This document shows, in pieces, positions 32,461 through 44,990 of a stretch of DNA of 64,000 nt. Position numbers and translations under genes: made by a program. Position 1 is the first letter of the stretch. Every line of letters begins with the position of its first letter. The stretch comes from Gnetum montanum. Its lineage: Eukaryota > Streptophyta > Gnetopsida > Gnetales > Gnetaceae. The stretch covers positions 89,643 through 153,642 of the forward strand of contig MNCI01026620.1 in NCBI GenBank assembly GCA_015680685.1, given 5' to 3'. The notes under the pieces were generated by a model. The model was not told the DNA's origin. It worked only from the letters and a program-made list of their open reading frames with translations, and searched no databases.

Positions 32461-35355
32461 CTAAGAATCTACCAGATGCCCACGTGGGGTACCTGAGTAG
32501 AAATGTTTCAAATGAAATGCATTAAAATTCCTATTCAACCTATATCCTTGCAAATTAGCAATCTTAAACACATTTGGGGCAGTGATGTCTACAATTTGGA
32601 ATGGACCTGACCACATAGGGGAAAACTTAGTTTGAGGGCTAGTTTGACCAGACGCTCTATCCCTCTTAAGGACTAGATCACCTACTTGAAAATTTTTAGC
32701 TGGATGTTTTTTATCGAACCATCTCTTGACAATTTGTTGATGCTTAAGATTATGAAAATCAAGACCTACACTTATCTTGCTTGATCGTTTTCTATAAAGT
32801 TTTTCTTTAATATAAGTTTCAATGATAGGTCTAGGTTTTGGTGGGTCATCGGATATAGCTTTTCTAGGAGAATGTTCCATGGATGTGTTGTTAAAATTTA
32901 GCACACCTTCAAATGTTTTAAGAGGTAAGGTCTTATTTATATCTTTGTCTTTCCCTAAAGGTGGTGGATCACTTAGACAAAATCCATCGTGTTGTTGATA
33001 AGGCAAGGTATCTCCATAGTTTTCTTCACCTTCTCTAGAACTTTGATAGGATTGGATGGGATCTGCATAAGAGATAGGATTTTTTGTAGTTCCACTCACA
33101 TAGTCATTTTCAACATGTTCACTACACTCAACCTCAATAACCCCAACATAAAGATTAGCATTTCAATCTTCCAAAGATTGATTTTGTTGATCCAAGGTTG
33201 TTACTACTTGTTTGTAGAAGGGTTCTTGGGGTATAGTCATGTATTCAGATTTTCCTTTGATAGGGATCAATAATTCCAAGAAATCTGACCTAAAGAAGCC
33301 CCTAAACTTAGCTCCAAAAGTCCTAGATAAGAGCACACCATATGTGGATTTCATGTCAACTATTAGGATATCCGTATAACATGTAAATTTAGGGTATTTC
33401 TTAAGTTGTACCTTTGCTGCTTTTAATAACCCTACCACAGGTACATTAGATCCATCGAGTTGAATCACACTTTTAGTTTGTGGTATCATTTGTGCTCTTA
33501 AAGTGTTACAAATGTCAAGAGGCATAACACTAATAGTTGCACCGGAATCCATTAAATAGCTATGGACATTCTTTCCCAAAATAATCAAAGTGGTTAGGAA
33601 AGGGGAATGGTCCTTTTTTCTAGACATGGAATTATTCATGTTTTGTATTGATAATGTGTTAGGAATTTCTACAAAGTGAACTTGCCTTTCGGGAATTGGG
33701 GATTTTTCTCTTTGAGCTACGAGCATATGAACCATATCCTAAATCACTTCTTTCATTTCGTTAAAGTGTAGGAGGTCATACATCGAAATGTTGGCTTTAA
33801 CTCTTTTTAAGTCCTCAACCAAATCATAATTCTTATGTTCATCTTTGGGTTTTTGTTGAGATGAAACTCTTCTAAGTATAGAAGGGGGGTTTGGTTGTTG
33901 TGGGGCAATTACTTGGGATGACTTGGATTGGTTGTTTGCATTGTTTTGACTAGGAACACTTCTGTTTGAAGGTGTATAAGAATTTTTCCTAGTTTGTTGT
34001 TGTGTAGCATTCATAATGTCACCAATTTTGCGGTAGCGAGTGTTGTGTGGGTTAGGGTCACCTATCATAACTTGTTCTAATGAGGAAACCTCATCATTTT
34101 CTATCTCATGAGGTACATTAAGGACCATGATAGGGGTTTTTCCATTTTGCTACCCTTGGGTATTATCATCATACAATGTCGTGAATTGAGGAAAAGTCTT
34201 TTCGGAATGCTGCCTCATATTGTGAAGGCAACAATAATTAGTGTTGATTGATGCACTTGGTTTTTCTGGTTGTATAGGACTTTTGTTATTGTTTCTCTTT
34301 AGCTCAACTACTTTATTGGATAGTTTTTGTAGTGAAGTGAGTATTTGGGTCATTTGATTTTGAGTTTGGGTTGGTGGTTCAACAGAATTTGATGTCCCAT
34401 TTGGGTTGATAATGGATTGAATCAAGGCTTTTGATTGGTCATCATTCAAACCAATGTTGGATGGTAAGAATGAAGAGGACATGGGGCCTTGTGAGTAATT
34501 ACTTAAAGGTTGAGTTGATTGAAAGGGAGAAATAGCTTGAGGCATAACATTAGACGTTTGAAAAGTTGGTAGGAGTGGGTTTGATTGCATAGGGTTACTA
34601 ACACTCATCATCCCAAATTAGGTTTGGATGCTATTCATAAGGGTTATTTGCTCTAATTCCACAGCTTTTGACATTGCACCTTGTATTTCCGTTATGTTGG
34701 GATCAAATTTGATAGCATAAGCGAAGAATGATTCAATGGTAGAGAGATAGAAGATGAGGATACCATCTAGTTGTGGTTGCATCTCATTTGGTACATAGGC
34801 TAGTTGATGAAGGAATCTAAGGTTATAATCCCTAACATTTTCCCCAGGTAGCTTTTTTAGGCTGGTAAAGTTGCTTGATGCGATAGCAGGGCTTGTAAAT
34901 TTGTCAAATTGATTCAAAAACTTGTTTTTGAATTCTTGCCATGTGTTAATAGAGGCATCAGAAAGCATTAAGAACCATTGGGTTGTTTTAGTCCTAAATG
35001 TTGTTACAAACATCCTGCATGTTACATCATTATGTATAATGTTGTGGATCCCTAGTAAGGTTTCAAAACATTGTATATGTTGGTGGGCATCATTCGTAGG
35101 GGTTGTAGGATCGAAGAACATATTTATGTTTTGAAAGGATTTTGGTATGTCATGGTAATTATGAAAGTTAAAAGGGTTTCTTACTAAGGGAGCTGGGGGT
35201 TGATGGGCTACCATCTTAGTCCGAGGTTTTTTAGGAATTGAACTTAGAAAAAGTGAACCTCATTGTTTTCTCAAAGTAAATTGACGAGTAGTTGGTTGAC
35301 TAGGGGTAGAAGTATGAGTTCTTTGTTGAGATATTCCATAAGAAAAGTCACTCAT
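32461..35355 (-). pseudogene. element D gag-protease-integrase C-terminus ORF
   Basis: From ATG 35355 (MSDFSYGISQQ) to the stop at 32461 everything lies in one frame of 965 codons. It is interrupted only by stops at 35260 (TGA), 34618 (TAA), 34150 (TAG), 33739 (TAG) and 33163 (TGA). Order: Retrotrans_gag domain (WFLMLSDASINTWQEFKNKF); Gln/Pro/Asn-rich region; aspartic protease (YLMDSGATISVMPL, then STYGVLLSRTFGAKF); a linker typical of the protease-RT spacer; then integrase C-terminal domain (FQVGDLVLKRDRASGQ, SPMWSGPFQIVDI, NAFHLKHF). All five stops can be explained by single C-to-T changes. The integrase tail normally follows more than 1 kb of RT, RNase H and integrase core, none of which is present. 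Confidence 0.9.
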
Positions 35356-35751
35356 AAAATGAAAAAGAACAGGAAATGTAAAATGCTAATAAACTATGAA
35401 AATTAAAGAAAATGGAAAAAACATTTGAATGCTATATTTATTTTATTATTTTTTATTTTTTAAAGTAAAATTGAAACTACAAAATTTTAGAAAAGTAAAT
35501 TGAAAGTAAAATGATTTAAATCACCTCAATTAAATTTCAGAAAAACAAATTAAAAAAAAGGATTACTAGAATATAAATTTGGAGATTTGAAAATGAAACT
35601 AAAATAGAGTAATAAAACTGAAAATAGGGAGGCAAAAATAAAACAAACAGTAAAAAAATGATAATAATTTTTTTTCTAAGAAAATAAAGAAACATAAAAG
35701 AAAAAATAAAGAAAAGGTTGAGAAACTGCCCTCCTTCTAGCGCCAAAAAGG
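35356..35751 (-). other. element D leader with primer-binding site
   Basis: A-rich leader between 5' LTR and gag. On the minus strand TGGCGCTAGAAGGAG (35745-35731), six bases from the LTR, is the likely primer-binding site. I do not name the tRNA. Confidence 0.65.
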
Positions 35752-37361
35752 TGTTGATGTTTAAATTTTGGACACGCGAACACCTGTGAAAACTCATTTT
35801 AGGAGACTATAGCCTAGGGCGCCTCCGGTATGGGTACGAAAACCCGAGAATAGTCTCAGCTGGAAAGGGCCATATGACAAAAATAACAATAATAATATTT
35901 AAAACAAAATATTAAAAGATTTAAATTTAATAAGAATATTGAAAAGATAAATAATTTAAGAAATTTAAAAGAGTACAATAAATAATTCGAAATAAAATGC
36001 AAATAATAATATTGAAAACCGTAAAAGTTGTCTACCACCACGATTGCTTCTGCACTTGGAGATAGCAGAGAGAAAAATCTGTTTGAAAGCAAATAAATAA
36101 AAAACAAAACGATGTTAATGCTATATGTGTTGCTTGTGCATGCAACTTGTCTCTGCCAGGTTTTTGTTTATAAGTAGAAAGAAACACTTCTATCAACACC
36201 CCTCACGGTGTTCATGTCACTATTGACGTGGCACCAATCACCAACTGGGCATGCACCTCCAAAGAGGCCTTGCCTGAGTTGCTGTCTGCTGCTATTTGCA
36301 GTCACCCTTGCTGCAACTATGACCGTCACTGTGATGCACCGTAGGTTGTTTGCTGCTACGGCAGACAAGCCACTCGGTTGGCAACATTTTTTGTTGTCTG
36401 TGGTTGACGAGAAGCTTGTGTTGCTGCTCATCTAGCCTGCAGGAGAGAGAGAGAGATTTGTTGCTCATCTAGCCTGCAAGAGAGAGAGCCCTATCTGGCC
36501 TACAGGAGAGAGAGCGAGATTTGCTGCCTACCAACAGAAGAGAGAACACTACCAAAAAGCCCCTCCACTATTGATGTCTTTGGCACCAATTGTTGGAGTA
36601 CGTGGCACAGAGAAAGGCTATTGAAACGCACTACTAGAGCTAGTCAAGGCCCTGATCAGTGCCCCAACCTGCTAGCCACTAAACAGAAAATGGTCATTAA
36701 CAACTCTAGCTCCACGCCCCTCTTTGGCTTTGGTAGGCTCCGTTGTAAATAGCGGCCTATGGGAGAAATCCTAACCCTAAACCGTCATTCGATGTCCACC
36801 CGCTGCATCACTATTACAAATGTTTTAACAAAAATTTGTAAATATGTAATTCTTTTTTAAAAAATATGAAAATCAATTCATTAGACTTGCATAAATTATG
36901 TTGTCATTAGCATGTTTTATACTTGAAAGATATGCTATTTTGTTGGCATTTTTTAGGTGGCTTATCTTTTTTCTTGATTTTATTTCTTTTCTTTTCTAAA
37001 TGGAATTCCTTTATATCACTTTCTCTCTTCAAGGGGCAATTGGTACCAACAGCATGATTATTGATAAGTTACATTGAGGTCAACTTTTAGAGGTCTGTGC
37101 AAAGCATGTGGTGCACTATTTATCATGTGCTGGTGTAGTGCTTGCTCATTTAGCAATTGAAATTCATAAATTTTATTTTATTGTATTGACGTGTGGTTGA
37201 GGACCCTTTGTGTATATTTTGCTTTTTACATAAAACTAGTATAGCATTTATTGAATTCCTATGAATTTGATTTGTGCATTTTGACTACTTTGCAACTATA
37301 ATTTTCTACATATGCATTGATAATGGCCCCATGCCTAGCATGGGTGAGGTTGACCTCAACA
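35752..37361 (-). repeat. element D 5' LTR (1610 bp)
   Basis: Complete LTR bounded by TGTTGATG and CCTCAACA with the target duplication acttc immediately after. Includes the GA-rich repeat array at 36420-36545. Confidence 0.9.
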
Positions 37362-37366
37362 ACTTC

Positions 37367-37835
37367 AATCTCAATAATCTATCCAAGAAGAGGTACCAAC
37401 ACCATTTAGTACTACACCAACAACACAAGTGATACTCCCTAAAAAGTGTATTAGAGTAATCAATGACAAGGTAGTTGTGGCCAATGTAGTTATTAAGCTA
37501 AACTTCAAACCCTTCTTAGAGTTCACTCCATAGGAGATGAGAATGTACCTATAAACATCTTTGCTATTGCCCATCTTAATTACAAATGGCAAGTGATTTT
37601 TAGATAATACCTATATGTTTTGGAACAATTAGGTAGCTAAAGCTACTATAAATATAATAGATATATTTGTCTCTTATCATTGAAGCCATTGTATCTACAC
37701 TTGGAATCCCAAATAATGAGGCATTTAGGGGAAATTCTATATCTTGATGTAACCGAGGATGCATGAAATTATTTATGTGCATTCAAATTTATAGTTTGGA
37801 ATTGTTTTAGTGAGTGGTGATAAACCATTGGTAGT
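37367..37835. other. unique flank of the duplication, continued
   Basis: Matches 59042-59507 to the last base ('ccattggtagt'), after which copy 1 enters an LTR and copy 2 continues as unique sequence. No protein domain recognised. Confidence 0.7.
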
Positions 37836-37963
37836 TGATGAGCAGCAAGGTATCCCTACACCCAACCATATGAATACGAGCATTCATGTGTGATCTGGTC
37901 GAACTCCAAGGATTAAGTGCTTATGTACTTACATAGAACAAGGATGAGTTATGCAATCGTTGT
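37836..37963 (-). mobile_element. left part of an older LTR split by element E
   Basis: Starts TGATGAGCAGC on plus, aligns with the ends of the other minus-strand LTRs, and stops at the target duplication gttgt. It resumes at 45729 ('cttcccaagc'), exactly as uninterrupted relatives read near 26329. Confidence 0.8.
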
Positions 37964-38755
37964 TGATGAGTGGCGAGGTACCCCTACACTCAACCATATG
38001 AATACGAGTGTTTCATGCATGATTTGGTTGAACTCCGTAGATGAATTAGTTGTGGCATCCAGACAGTTATCCTTAGGTCACAGTTCGCTGTCTTCCCACT
38101 TGGACTAGTATTAGCTTTGTCATGTATGGTTTAGTCTAAGGTGAGGTGTATGATGTGTTTCTATACTAATGCTACTCCTGAAGACAATGGGAAACGATAA
38201 TATTAACTAAGCTAAGAGAGATGGGTGAGAGAGGATCTAAACTAGCCTAAATGCGATGCGCATTCATTCCTCAATCATCCATACACATCTTGGTCTTTGT
38301 GCATGACTACCACTAGGATTACCAAGTGCAGATCCTAGGTATGCTACTGAGTTACCAAGTAGTCACACTTAAATGCTCATAATCAAGTCGTACTCATTCC
38401 GTGTTTAATAGGAGTTTAGGGTGAGAAGAGATTAACTAAGAAAGTAGTGAATAATAATTATTTAAATAATTAAGCTAAGTGAATGCTGCAATGATAAAGT
38501 AATCTTTATCTTTATTGCCAGTCATGTGCATGTCCAAGTATGTCACACTCGAATAAAGGATCCATACAATTACAATCATCACATTGCAGGCATAAACTGG
38601 GAGGAAAAGGGTTGAGAGAAAAATAAAAACTAAAATCAAAACTAACTCTAAAACTGACTACCTATTGGAATTGCTTGCCTCTTATTTATAGATGAGGAGA
38701 CAGGCAGCGATATCACATACACAATATCACGGCTAAGTTAAATGGTGACTCATCA
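37964..38755 (-). repeat. element E 3' LTR
   Basis: TGATGAGTGGCG to GACTCATCA on plus, followed by the reverse polypurine tract 'tacccccatgactgag'. On the minus strand U3 keeps decayed GATATC palindromes (about 38708-38732) before a TATAAATAAG-type TATA box near 38693. Confidence 0.85.
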
Positions 38756-38999
38756 TACCCCCATGACTGAGTGAAAACTTGTCCTCGAGTTACAGTGAGA
38801 ACAAGCTCCATTGATTACATAGTGGATAGGTACAGGATTATTAGATAGTGAAATTGGGTTTATGTTGCAGTGCGGAATCAAGACAAAATTAAGACACAAC
38901 ACAAAGAATGTGCTACAACTACAAAATTGATGGAACTCATGTAGTTCTTGGTGGCAGTGGCTCCTCCATAGGTGCTTTCCCCTTATCTTATGCTCCAGG

Positions 39000-41700
39000 T
39001 CTTGGGGCTTGATGGCATTCAAGTATGGCCTAGAGTTTCTCCTCTTCAGTCTAGGGATCTTGTGCCATCCATGCTAATGTTCTGATGTTTGATGGAGTTG
39101 GCACTTCCCATGGATAGGGTAGTTGCAAAAACATTTGATTGGCCTTGACATACCAAGCCACAAAAACCCATCGTTCCTCTTCGTAGGCTTTGGCTTTATC
39201 TTTGTATTCTTGAAAATCCACAAGCCATCAAGCCAAATCTGTTGTGACGCCTTTTTGTCCTTGGTAGCTTACTTTCACCACCTCAAGTTCAGAATTTGCA
39301 ATCTCCAGTTTTTGCAAGATCTTCTTGCGTTTTGCAAATTTTGTTTCATATTTGATCTAGGTGGTAGCTACATGTTGTTCGAGCTCTGTTCTCGGGTGCC
39401 CTACTATTAACATGGCAAGGTTGTCATACCACAAGTTTGCTAACTCCATGTATTCTGTCAAGTCTTGGATCTACAGGTCCCAGTTCTTAACTTCCGCTTA
39501 GTGGGCCAATGCATATGTGTACAATATGGCCCGCTAGTCAATGTGTTGAGCATTGATAGAGTTGATGTGGGCCTTGGCCATATAGATCTCCTTCTCAAGG
39601 ATTTGTTTGTACATCCCCACCTAGTTTAGAAGTGCTCCTTCAGCTTTTCATGTCGTTTAGCCTCATTTTTCCACGCACTTATTTTGATAGTTGTCTTTTG
39701 GCAGATGGCACATACCTCCTCCATTGCGAGGGTTCAATTATCCCTGGCTAAATGACTCATGTCTTGGTTGACTCGAATGAATTGTTCTTGCAGCTGATAA
39801 AAATATTCTTCGAGAACATTCTTTTGCTTCTCCACAATGGTCAAATGAAGGTTGTCAGCAACAAGCTACTTCTTTTCTTCCTCTAAGGCCTTAAGTGCCT
39901 TGATATGTGCATGAGTTTATGCCTTTGCTACAAAGACATCCCAAACAACCTTCTCTTTTTCTTCAACCACCTTCTTATTCTTTGTTAGTAGTTTGGTTAG
40001 TTGCTCAGTTTTAAGACTGTCCAGCTAGTCTATGGGAACAAATTACAAGGGGTTCCACTGTGCTGCTTGTAGGGTCATGAACTATTCTTGCAATTTCTGT
40101 ACCTCTGCTTCAACATGCTCAGCCCTCACTTCTGTCCAGACTAGCTTCCCCTTAGTCAAAATGAGGTCTGATTGAGTTGCTATAACATCTTGAGGGATGT
40201 CAATTAGGGACGTCATTACTTGTCCTATTTGTAGCAATTGATCAAGAACATCCTCATGTTCCACAGGAGTCATTGAGGTTCTAGCCAAAGTTTGAGCATC
40301 CCATGCTCCCATGAGATCTGTCAGTGGTACAACAGATACATTGAATGATTCTTTAATGTTATCTATGACCACTTCTGCAACTCCTGCTACATCCTAGTGT
40401 TGCATGATCACCACTGTGGCCCCTTCACCAGTTTCTAATTGCACTTGGAAAGATGTAACGTTTCCTGAGATCTTTTGTGACCAAGTACTTTCCCCTCCTC
40501 CTGTATGAATAGACACTTCACCCCTTGCGTAGTCTAAAGAAACTGTGGGCTGTATGGCATCATCAATGACATAGAAGAGATTTGCATCATCATGACTTCC
40601 CCAATTGACTATCTCAGCGATGGCCCTGAGGTGGTTCATTGACGATCTGTAATCTTGCGGTGACGATGGTTGATCCTAGTCTATGCTAGGCGCTGCTTCC
40701 TGTTGTTGGCTGGGTCTTGCAAGTTGAGTTGGAGTTGGTTTAGCCATTGGTTCTTCTTCTTGTTCTGGTCCTAGTGTCTCACCAGTGATTTTCCTTGTGG
40801 CTAGTGGCTTTAACAGTTCAGCATATGAAGCATTTTGGGCTTTTCGGAGGACATCATTAGTGTATCCTCTGATACCAACACATTGGCATAGCTTCCTGAT
40901 AAGGCAAGGGAAGGGAAACACCATTTCCTTGTCTTCCATTCCTTGAAACACCTCAGGATCTCCGTTAAGTATAGATGAGGTAGGTTAGCATTAACCTTTC
41001 CCATCAGGACTGCACATCCTCTTGCTACATATGTTGAAATCCTTTACAAGCCCTTTGTGGGGAAGAGGTGATATGTTCCAATTTTGAAATAGATCCTCTC
41101 TTCCATCATCAACTCTCCAAATGTCTTATCCCTACCATACGCCCTTTCCAACCAAACTTTTCACACATCAGGGTCTGAACGGGTAGATAACTGAGGAACC
41201 TAGAGCCCTGTGTTCAAAAGGTTGAATACTTCCAAAATGGCCTGCATGGAGAAATCAACTAATAGACCACAAATATTGATAGTGGTGCCTTGTTCTTTGT
41301 TGTGCCAGAATTGGTATGTCTTCCCTAGGTACCAAGCACCGCTTTCAAAGAGGGTAGGTCATAAGGGAGACCCTTTGAGGTGATCCCTAACAACGTTAGG
41401 AGTGAATTCTGCAAAAGATTCAAAATTTAATTCCACAATCACTGTAGTGGATGTGGACCTTTCGTAGATATCCTGAACATAATCCTAGGGCAATGTGAGC
41501 TTTTGTCCTTGTTCAGGCATTGTAGCAGCTCCTCCTTCTGCCTGCTTGGACTATATAGTAGGAGGGTCTTCTTAATGAATGCTAAATGGTTGTTCCTCCT
41601 GCTCCACATGTTGTCTGGCAAGGACTTGTTCTTCGCCTCTCTTAGGTCATTTGCTTCCACCTTGAGCAGGACCTTCCTATTGTTCACGTTTCAGGGCCAT
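39000..41700 (-). pseudogene. element E 3' ORF, coiled-coil protein (decayed)
   Basis: ATG at 41700 (MALKREQ) directly follows TGATTACAG. A TACTAAC branch point lies about 27 nt upstream. The frame holds to about 40930, shifts once, then continues through 40639 and 40372 with scattered stops. It contains LGKTYQFWHNKEQGTTINIC, VFPFPCLIRKLC, a Glu/Pro/Gln linker, QVQLETGEGATVVIMQH and a Lys/Glu-rich coiled coil. It is co-linear with the B1 ORF (3896-6532): for example WETYLF...SYSAKVIAQALGL aligns with GKTYQFW...DFSMQAILEVFNL. The C-terminal boundary is approximate. Function unknown; additional 3' ORFs of plant gypsy elements are the nearest parallel. Confidence 0.6.
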
Positions 41701-42161
41701 CTGTAATCATATGGGGTCAAGCGTTAGTATGGTTGTTTCTAAAGTTAAGTTATACCTTACTGCTTACCTTAATTACTTTTGTTTTATCTCCGTGTGATGT
41801 TTCCTGAAAGATTATAATAGTGGGTCCTTTTTACTTAGTGGTTTCCCATTTTAGTTTCCTGATATACCTAAGGGAATGAAATTATTTTTGACACATTTTA
41901 TTTTTAATTTTACAACTAATTACCCTTGATTATGTCCTTTGGGCGATGACAAATTCCAAAAAAGTTATGTGCTATTTGGCATATGTCCCTCCCCCATGAC
42001 TAAGCTGAACACTCTGGGTTCAAGTAAGTTCAAATAGAATAAAAATCAGAGTACCAACAAGCGAGATATTGGTAGGAAAGCAAGGGTGTCACACTCACAA
42101 GTCGTAGAGAAAAATTTGAAAACTTCCCCCACGTGAATATTGAAAAATGATGCTAAGTGTT
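41701..42161 (-). other. element E leader and predicted intron 3' end
   Basis: Leader on the minus strand beginning AACACTTAGCAT, homologous to 3440-3600 in B1. The acceptor CAG lies at 41701-41703. The donor is not clear in this copy. Confidence 0.45.
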
Positions 42162-42175
42162 NNNNNNNNNNNNNN
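42162..42175. other. assembly gap (14 N)
   Basis: Lies between a G homopolymer and the leader, at the expected transcription start of the internal promoter. Confidence 0.95.
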
Positions 42176-42188
42176 GGGGGGGGCTACC

Positions 42189-42244
42189 TATATATAGGCA
42201 GATGGAACGGGATATCGCGTATGATACATTGCGTACATGATATC
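42189..42244 (-). promoter_or_regulatory. element E internal promoter
   Basis: TATATATA at 42196-42189 (minus). Upstream are two GATATC cores (42211-42216 and 42239-42244) with flanking CGCG and GTAC, the same grammar as the LTR promoters. It may be a captured LTR fragment or an independent copy of the module. Confidence 0.5.
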
Positions 42245-42249
42245 GCGGC

Positions 42250-43699
42250 CCTAGTGATATTGGGTACAATGCAAGATACCAAATTTTTAAGGTATTTTTT
42301 GGAATTAAAAATGGGAATTAAGTACATGGGACTATTGTTAAGAGGCTCTAGGGTACTTGCATTAGTTTGAAAGGCACAAATAATGAGATGTGGATGGACT
42401 TAAGCAATAAGGCCTCAGGTGGTAAGTGAGAGAAAAAGGCCATGTAATGGTTACATAAGAACATTGGAATTCGGAGGGATAGTAATAAGGGAAAGAATGT
42501 TATGAAAAATAGGTTGAGGATGAGAAATGATGTGTGTGAGTTGTGTCATAAGTGAAAATTACAAAAGATTACACAAGTGGGTCCTTCCCAAAGTAGGTTC
42601 CAACCTATAATGCCATTGTTTTACCACACTTAAAAGTGTTTGTGGACACTAGAAGGGTTCAATGTAATTCGCACTGATTCCACAAAACACACACATGTAA
42701 ATATCATCGAAATGAGGTGAGAATCCTACGTTACACATGACATGAGCTACAATTACACAAATAGTGAGATGAGATGAACTATAGAAGGGATTGTAGAGAT
42801 TGGGACATGAGGTAACTAACCTAAGGCATAGTGAATCCTACGTGTAAAGCATGATTAATGTGTTATTAACCCATCGTTCCAAGATTAGGACCAAGTCCAT
42901 TCCTCTAATCAATGACATCGCATTGTTTCATCCCATGATGAGCGACTATGAGAGTACCAAAACAACAAGGCATACGATCACTTGGCATTTTATTCAAGGG
43001 AGGAGTGATTTTTTTTGTTTTATGGCACTTTTAATTTCTTTTTCTTTTTCTTTTCTTTTTTCGATTGCTAAATCTAGAGAAGTCGCCAACCTTCAAGCAT
43101 GGGTGCATGTCTTTCCAATGGGACCCCCTAGAACAGCATTGGATTTTTGAGTGCCCTTTTTGATTACTCTTACTCCCATTTTTCATTAGATGTACAAGGA
43201 TCTTAGTACAACCACGTTGCATGATAACTCCCACAGCCGTCACCAAAGAGAATCCGCAAGTCCCCTTGATGTCACACCCTGATCATACCCTCTTGGTCCA
43301 TCCTTCTTCATTCTAGGTACAATGAACACAAAATTAATTTCAAGTTTTTAATAATGTCAAGAATATCACTGTACCCTTGAACAGAACTTCTTATTTGTAG
43401 AATGGATGAGTGGGTGTCATGGGCTCATTGTCCACATAATTGATTACTTGTGACTTGATAACATAGAACACACCTCAACCAATGAGCCACATGAGTGTTT
43501 TAGTCGTAGATGAGATTACTTACAAAAACGTAAAAAGACAAAAATAAAAAATGATAAAACAAGAAATTGAAAAATGAAAAACAAACAAGTTGTAAAATTA
43601 AAGAAAATAAAAAGTGGTTATTAATCCTGCTTGTTACTAGAATGAGGGATATCCCCCATAACTAAACGGTTGAGGATGGCAAGGATTAATCAATGGAAG
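42250..43699 (-). other. element E A-type 3' region
   Basis: Reverse copy, diverged, of the A-family 3' region: the block 'gggtccttcccaaagtagg' (about 42581) aligns with the 'gggtcctccccaaagcagg' block of A3, and 'cccccataacta' near 43655 aligns with the segment after the protease. No ORF. Confidence 0.5.
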
Positions 43700-44990
43700 A
43701 TGAGGATCCTTGCATGTTGGAAGTATTGAGACTTGGTCATACTTACCCCATTGGGATTCACACACTTTATTATAGTAAGGATGGTGGGGCAATTTGTAAG
43801 ATGTGGTTCTTAGATAAAGCGTTGACCCACTATGATGTTTGTGACTGTAAGATGGTATGCAAGGATCGGGATGTTTCCTTCCATGCCTGTGTTCATTGGG
43901 CCGTATGGTTGTTGGAGTGTTAATTGGTGGCCCTGATGAAGTAACATGAGGCGTTGGGTTTGAAGATAAGGGTGCACCACAGGGTTGGACTTGTGCTGAG
44001 TTGGAGGATGCAGTGGCCTTGGAATTATGTTGTCCCTTCCTGGGGTCATTTCTAAAGAAGGGATGCCTCCGATGTTGCTGAGGTCTCTCACTACTATTGG
44101 CAATAGTAGCACAAGCAACGTTTGAGGGTTGTTGCTATGGTGTAAACACCTTAGGAACAGTTGATGGTGATGTAGAAGAAGGGAAAGGATGAGAATGTTA
44201 AAAATTAGGAGAAGTGTAAGGTGCACAAGGCAGTGGTTGTGTTGAGGACATTGGCTAATAGTATTAAGGAGAATGATAATGCAGTGAGATAGAGTAAGTT
44301 GGCCTAGTTGGAGAAATAGGATATTGGACTAGATAAGCATTTAAATTCGGATGATATAAAGGGTGTTTCCAGTTTAAGGGTGGCTTCCCCCATGACTGGG
44401 ATTGTTGCCACTGTGATCGAACACAGTATCTCTATACAAACTCGAGATGTAACGTGCTTTCCCAATGCTCATATAAATGTAACAAGATTGGGCATTGGCC
44501 CTTGGGGTGATCGTATAGGGAAACGTTGCATTCATACGTGTGATTGGTAGTTGAGCTCTTATTTTTCTTATCCCTTCTTTTCGATTATCTACTAATACTT
44601 TATCCTGCTTCTCAGGTTGTTAAAACTCTCTCTCCAATAATATCGATATATTCTCCACACTTTTTATGCGTCCATTCCAACATCTTACTAATCTTTTCCT
44701 CGACTTCCTCTAATGATTGTAGTATTGGCAAAGATGATTTTTCCTCCTTGAGATTGGTTGATTTCTTCTTTTTGTGATTATGGACCTTTGTTAAGTTGAG
44801 ATTTTGATCCCATTGATGTTTTTCAACACTCTCCCATATAGCCATTTCTCCTTCTTCTTTTGCTACCCTCTTAATAAGCTCTTGGACTTGATGGGTTCGT
44901 AGTTCATATAGTTGACCTTGGGCATACATCCCTAGGGTTTCTCTTGTTTCATCACGAAGCCCATCAATGATATGATACATTAGCATAATA
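43700..44990 (-). pseudogene. element E gag (5'-truncated, decayed)
   Basis: Begins inside the gag core at HIIDGLRDETRETLGMYAQGQL, equal to IVDGLRNEMRRTLGTYAQGRL in A1. Then LRTHQVQELIKRVAKEEGE, a Lys-rich segment, a Cys/His-like YDHPKGQCPILLHL (near 44505-44460; the second Cys is Ser) and a Gln/Trp/Pro-rich segment. A stop at 44612 breaks it. The protease is not recognisable. Confidence 0.75.

Larger units (their letters stand above)
29973..37361 (-). mobile_element. D: gag-protease-integrase-tail LTR element
   Basis: LTRs begin TGTTGATG (TATTGATG in the left copy) and end CCTCAACA, with TGTTGA/TCAACA as short inverted ends. Target duplication acttc is at 29968-29972 and 37362-37366. The right LTR is complete (35752-37361, 1610 bp); the left runs from 29973 into an N gap. 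Between them is one long decayed ORF on the minus strand. The reverse transcriptase, RNase H and integrase core are absent. It interrupts copy 1 of the segmental duplication; copy 2 has the empty site near 59040. Confidence 0.88.
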
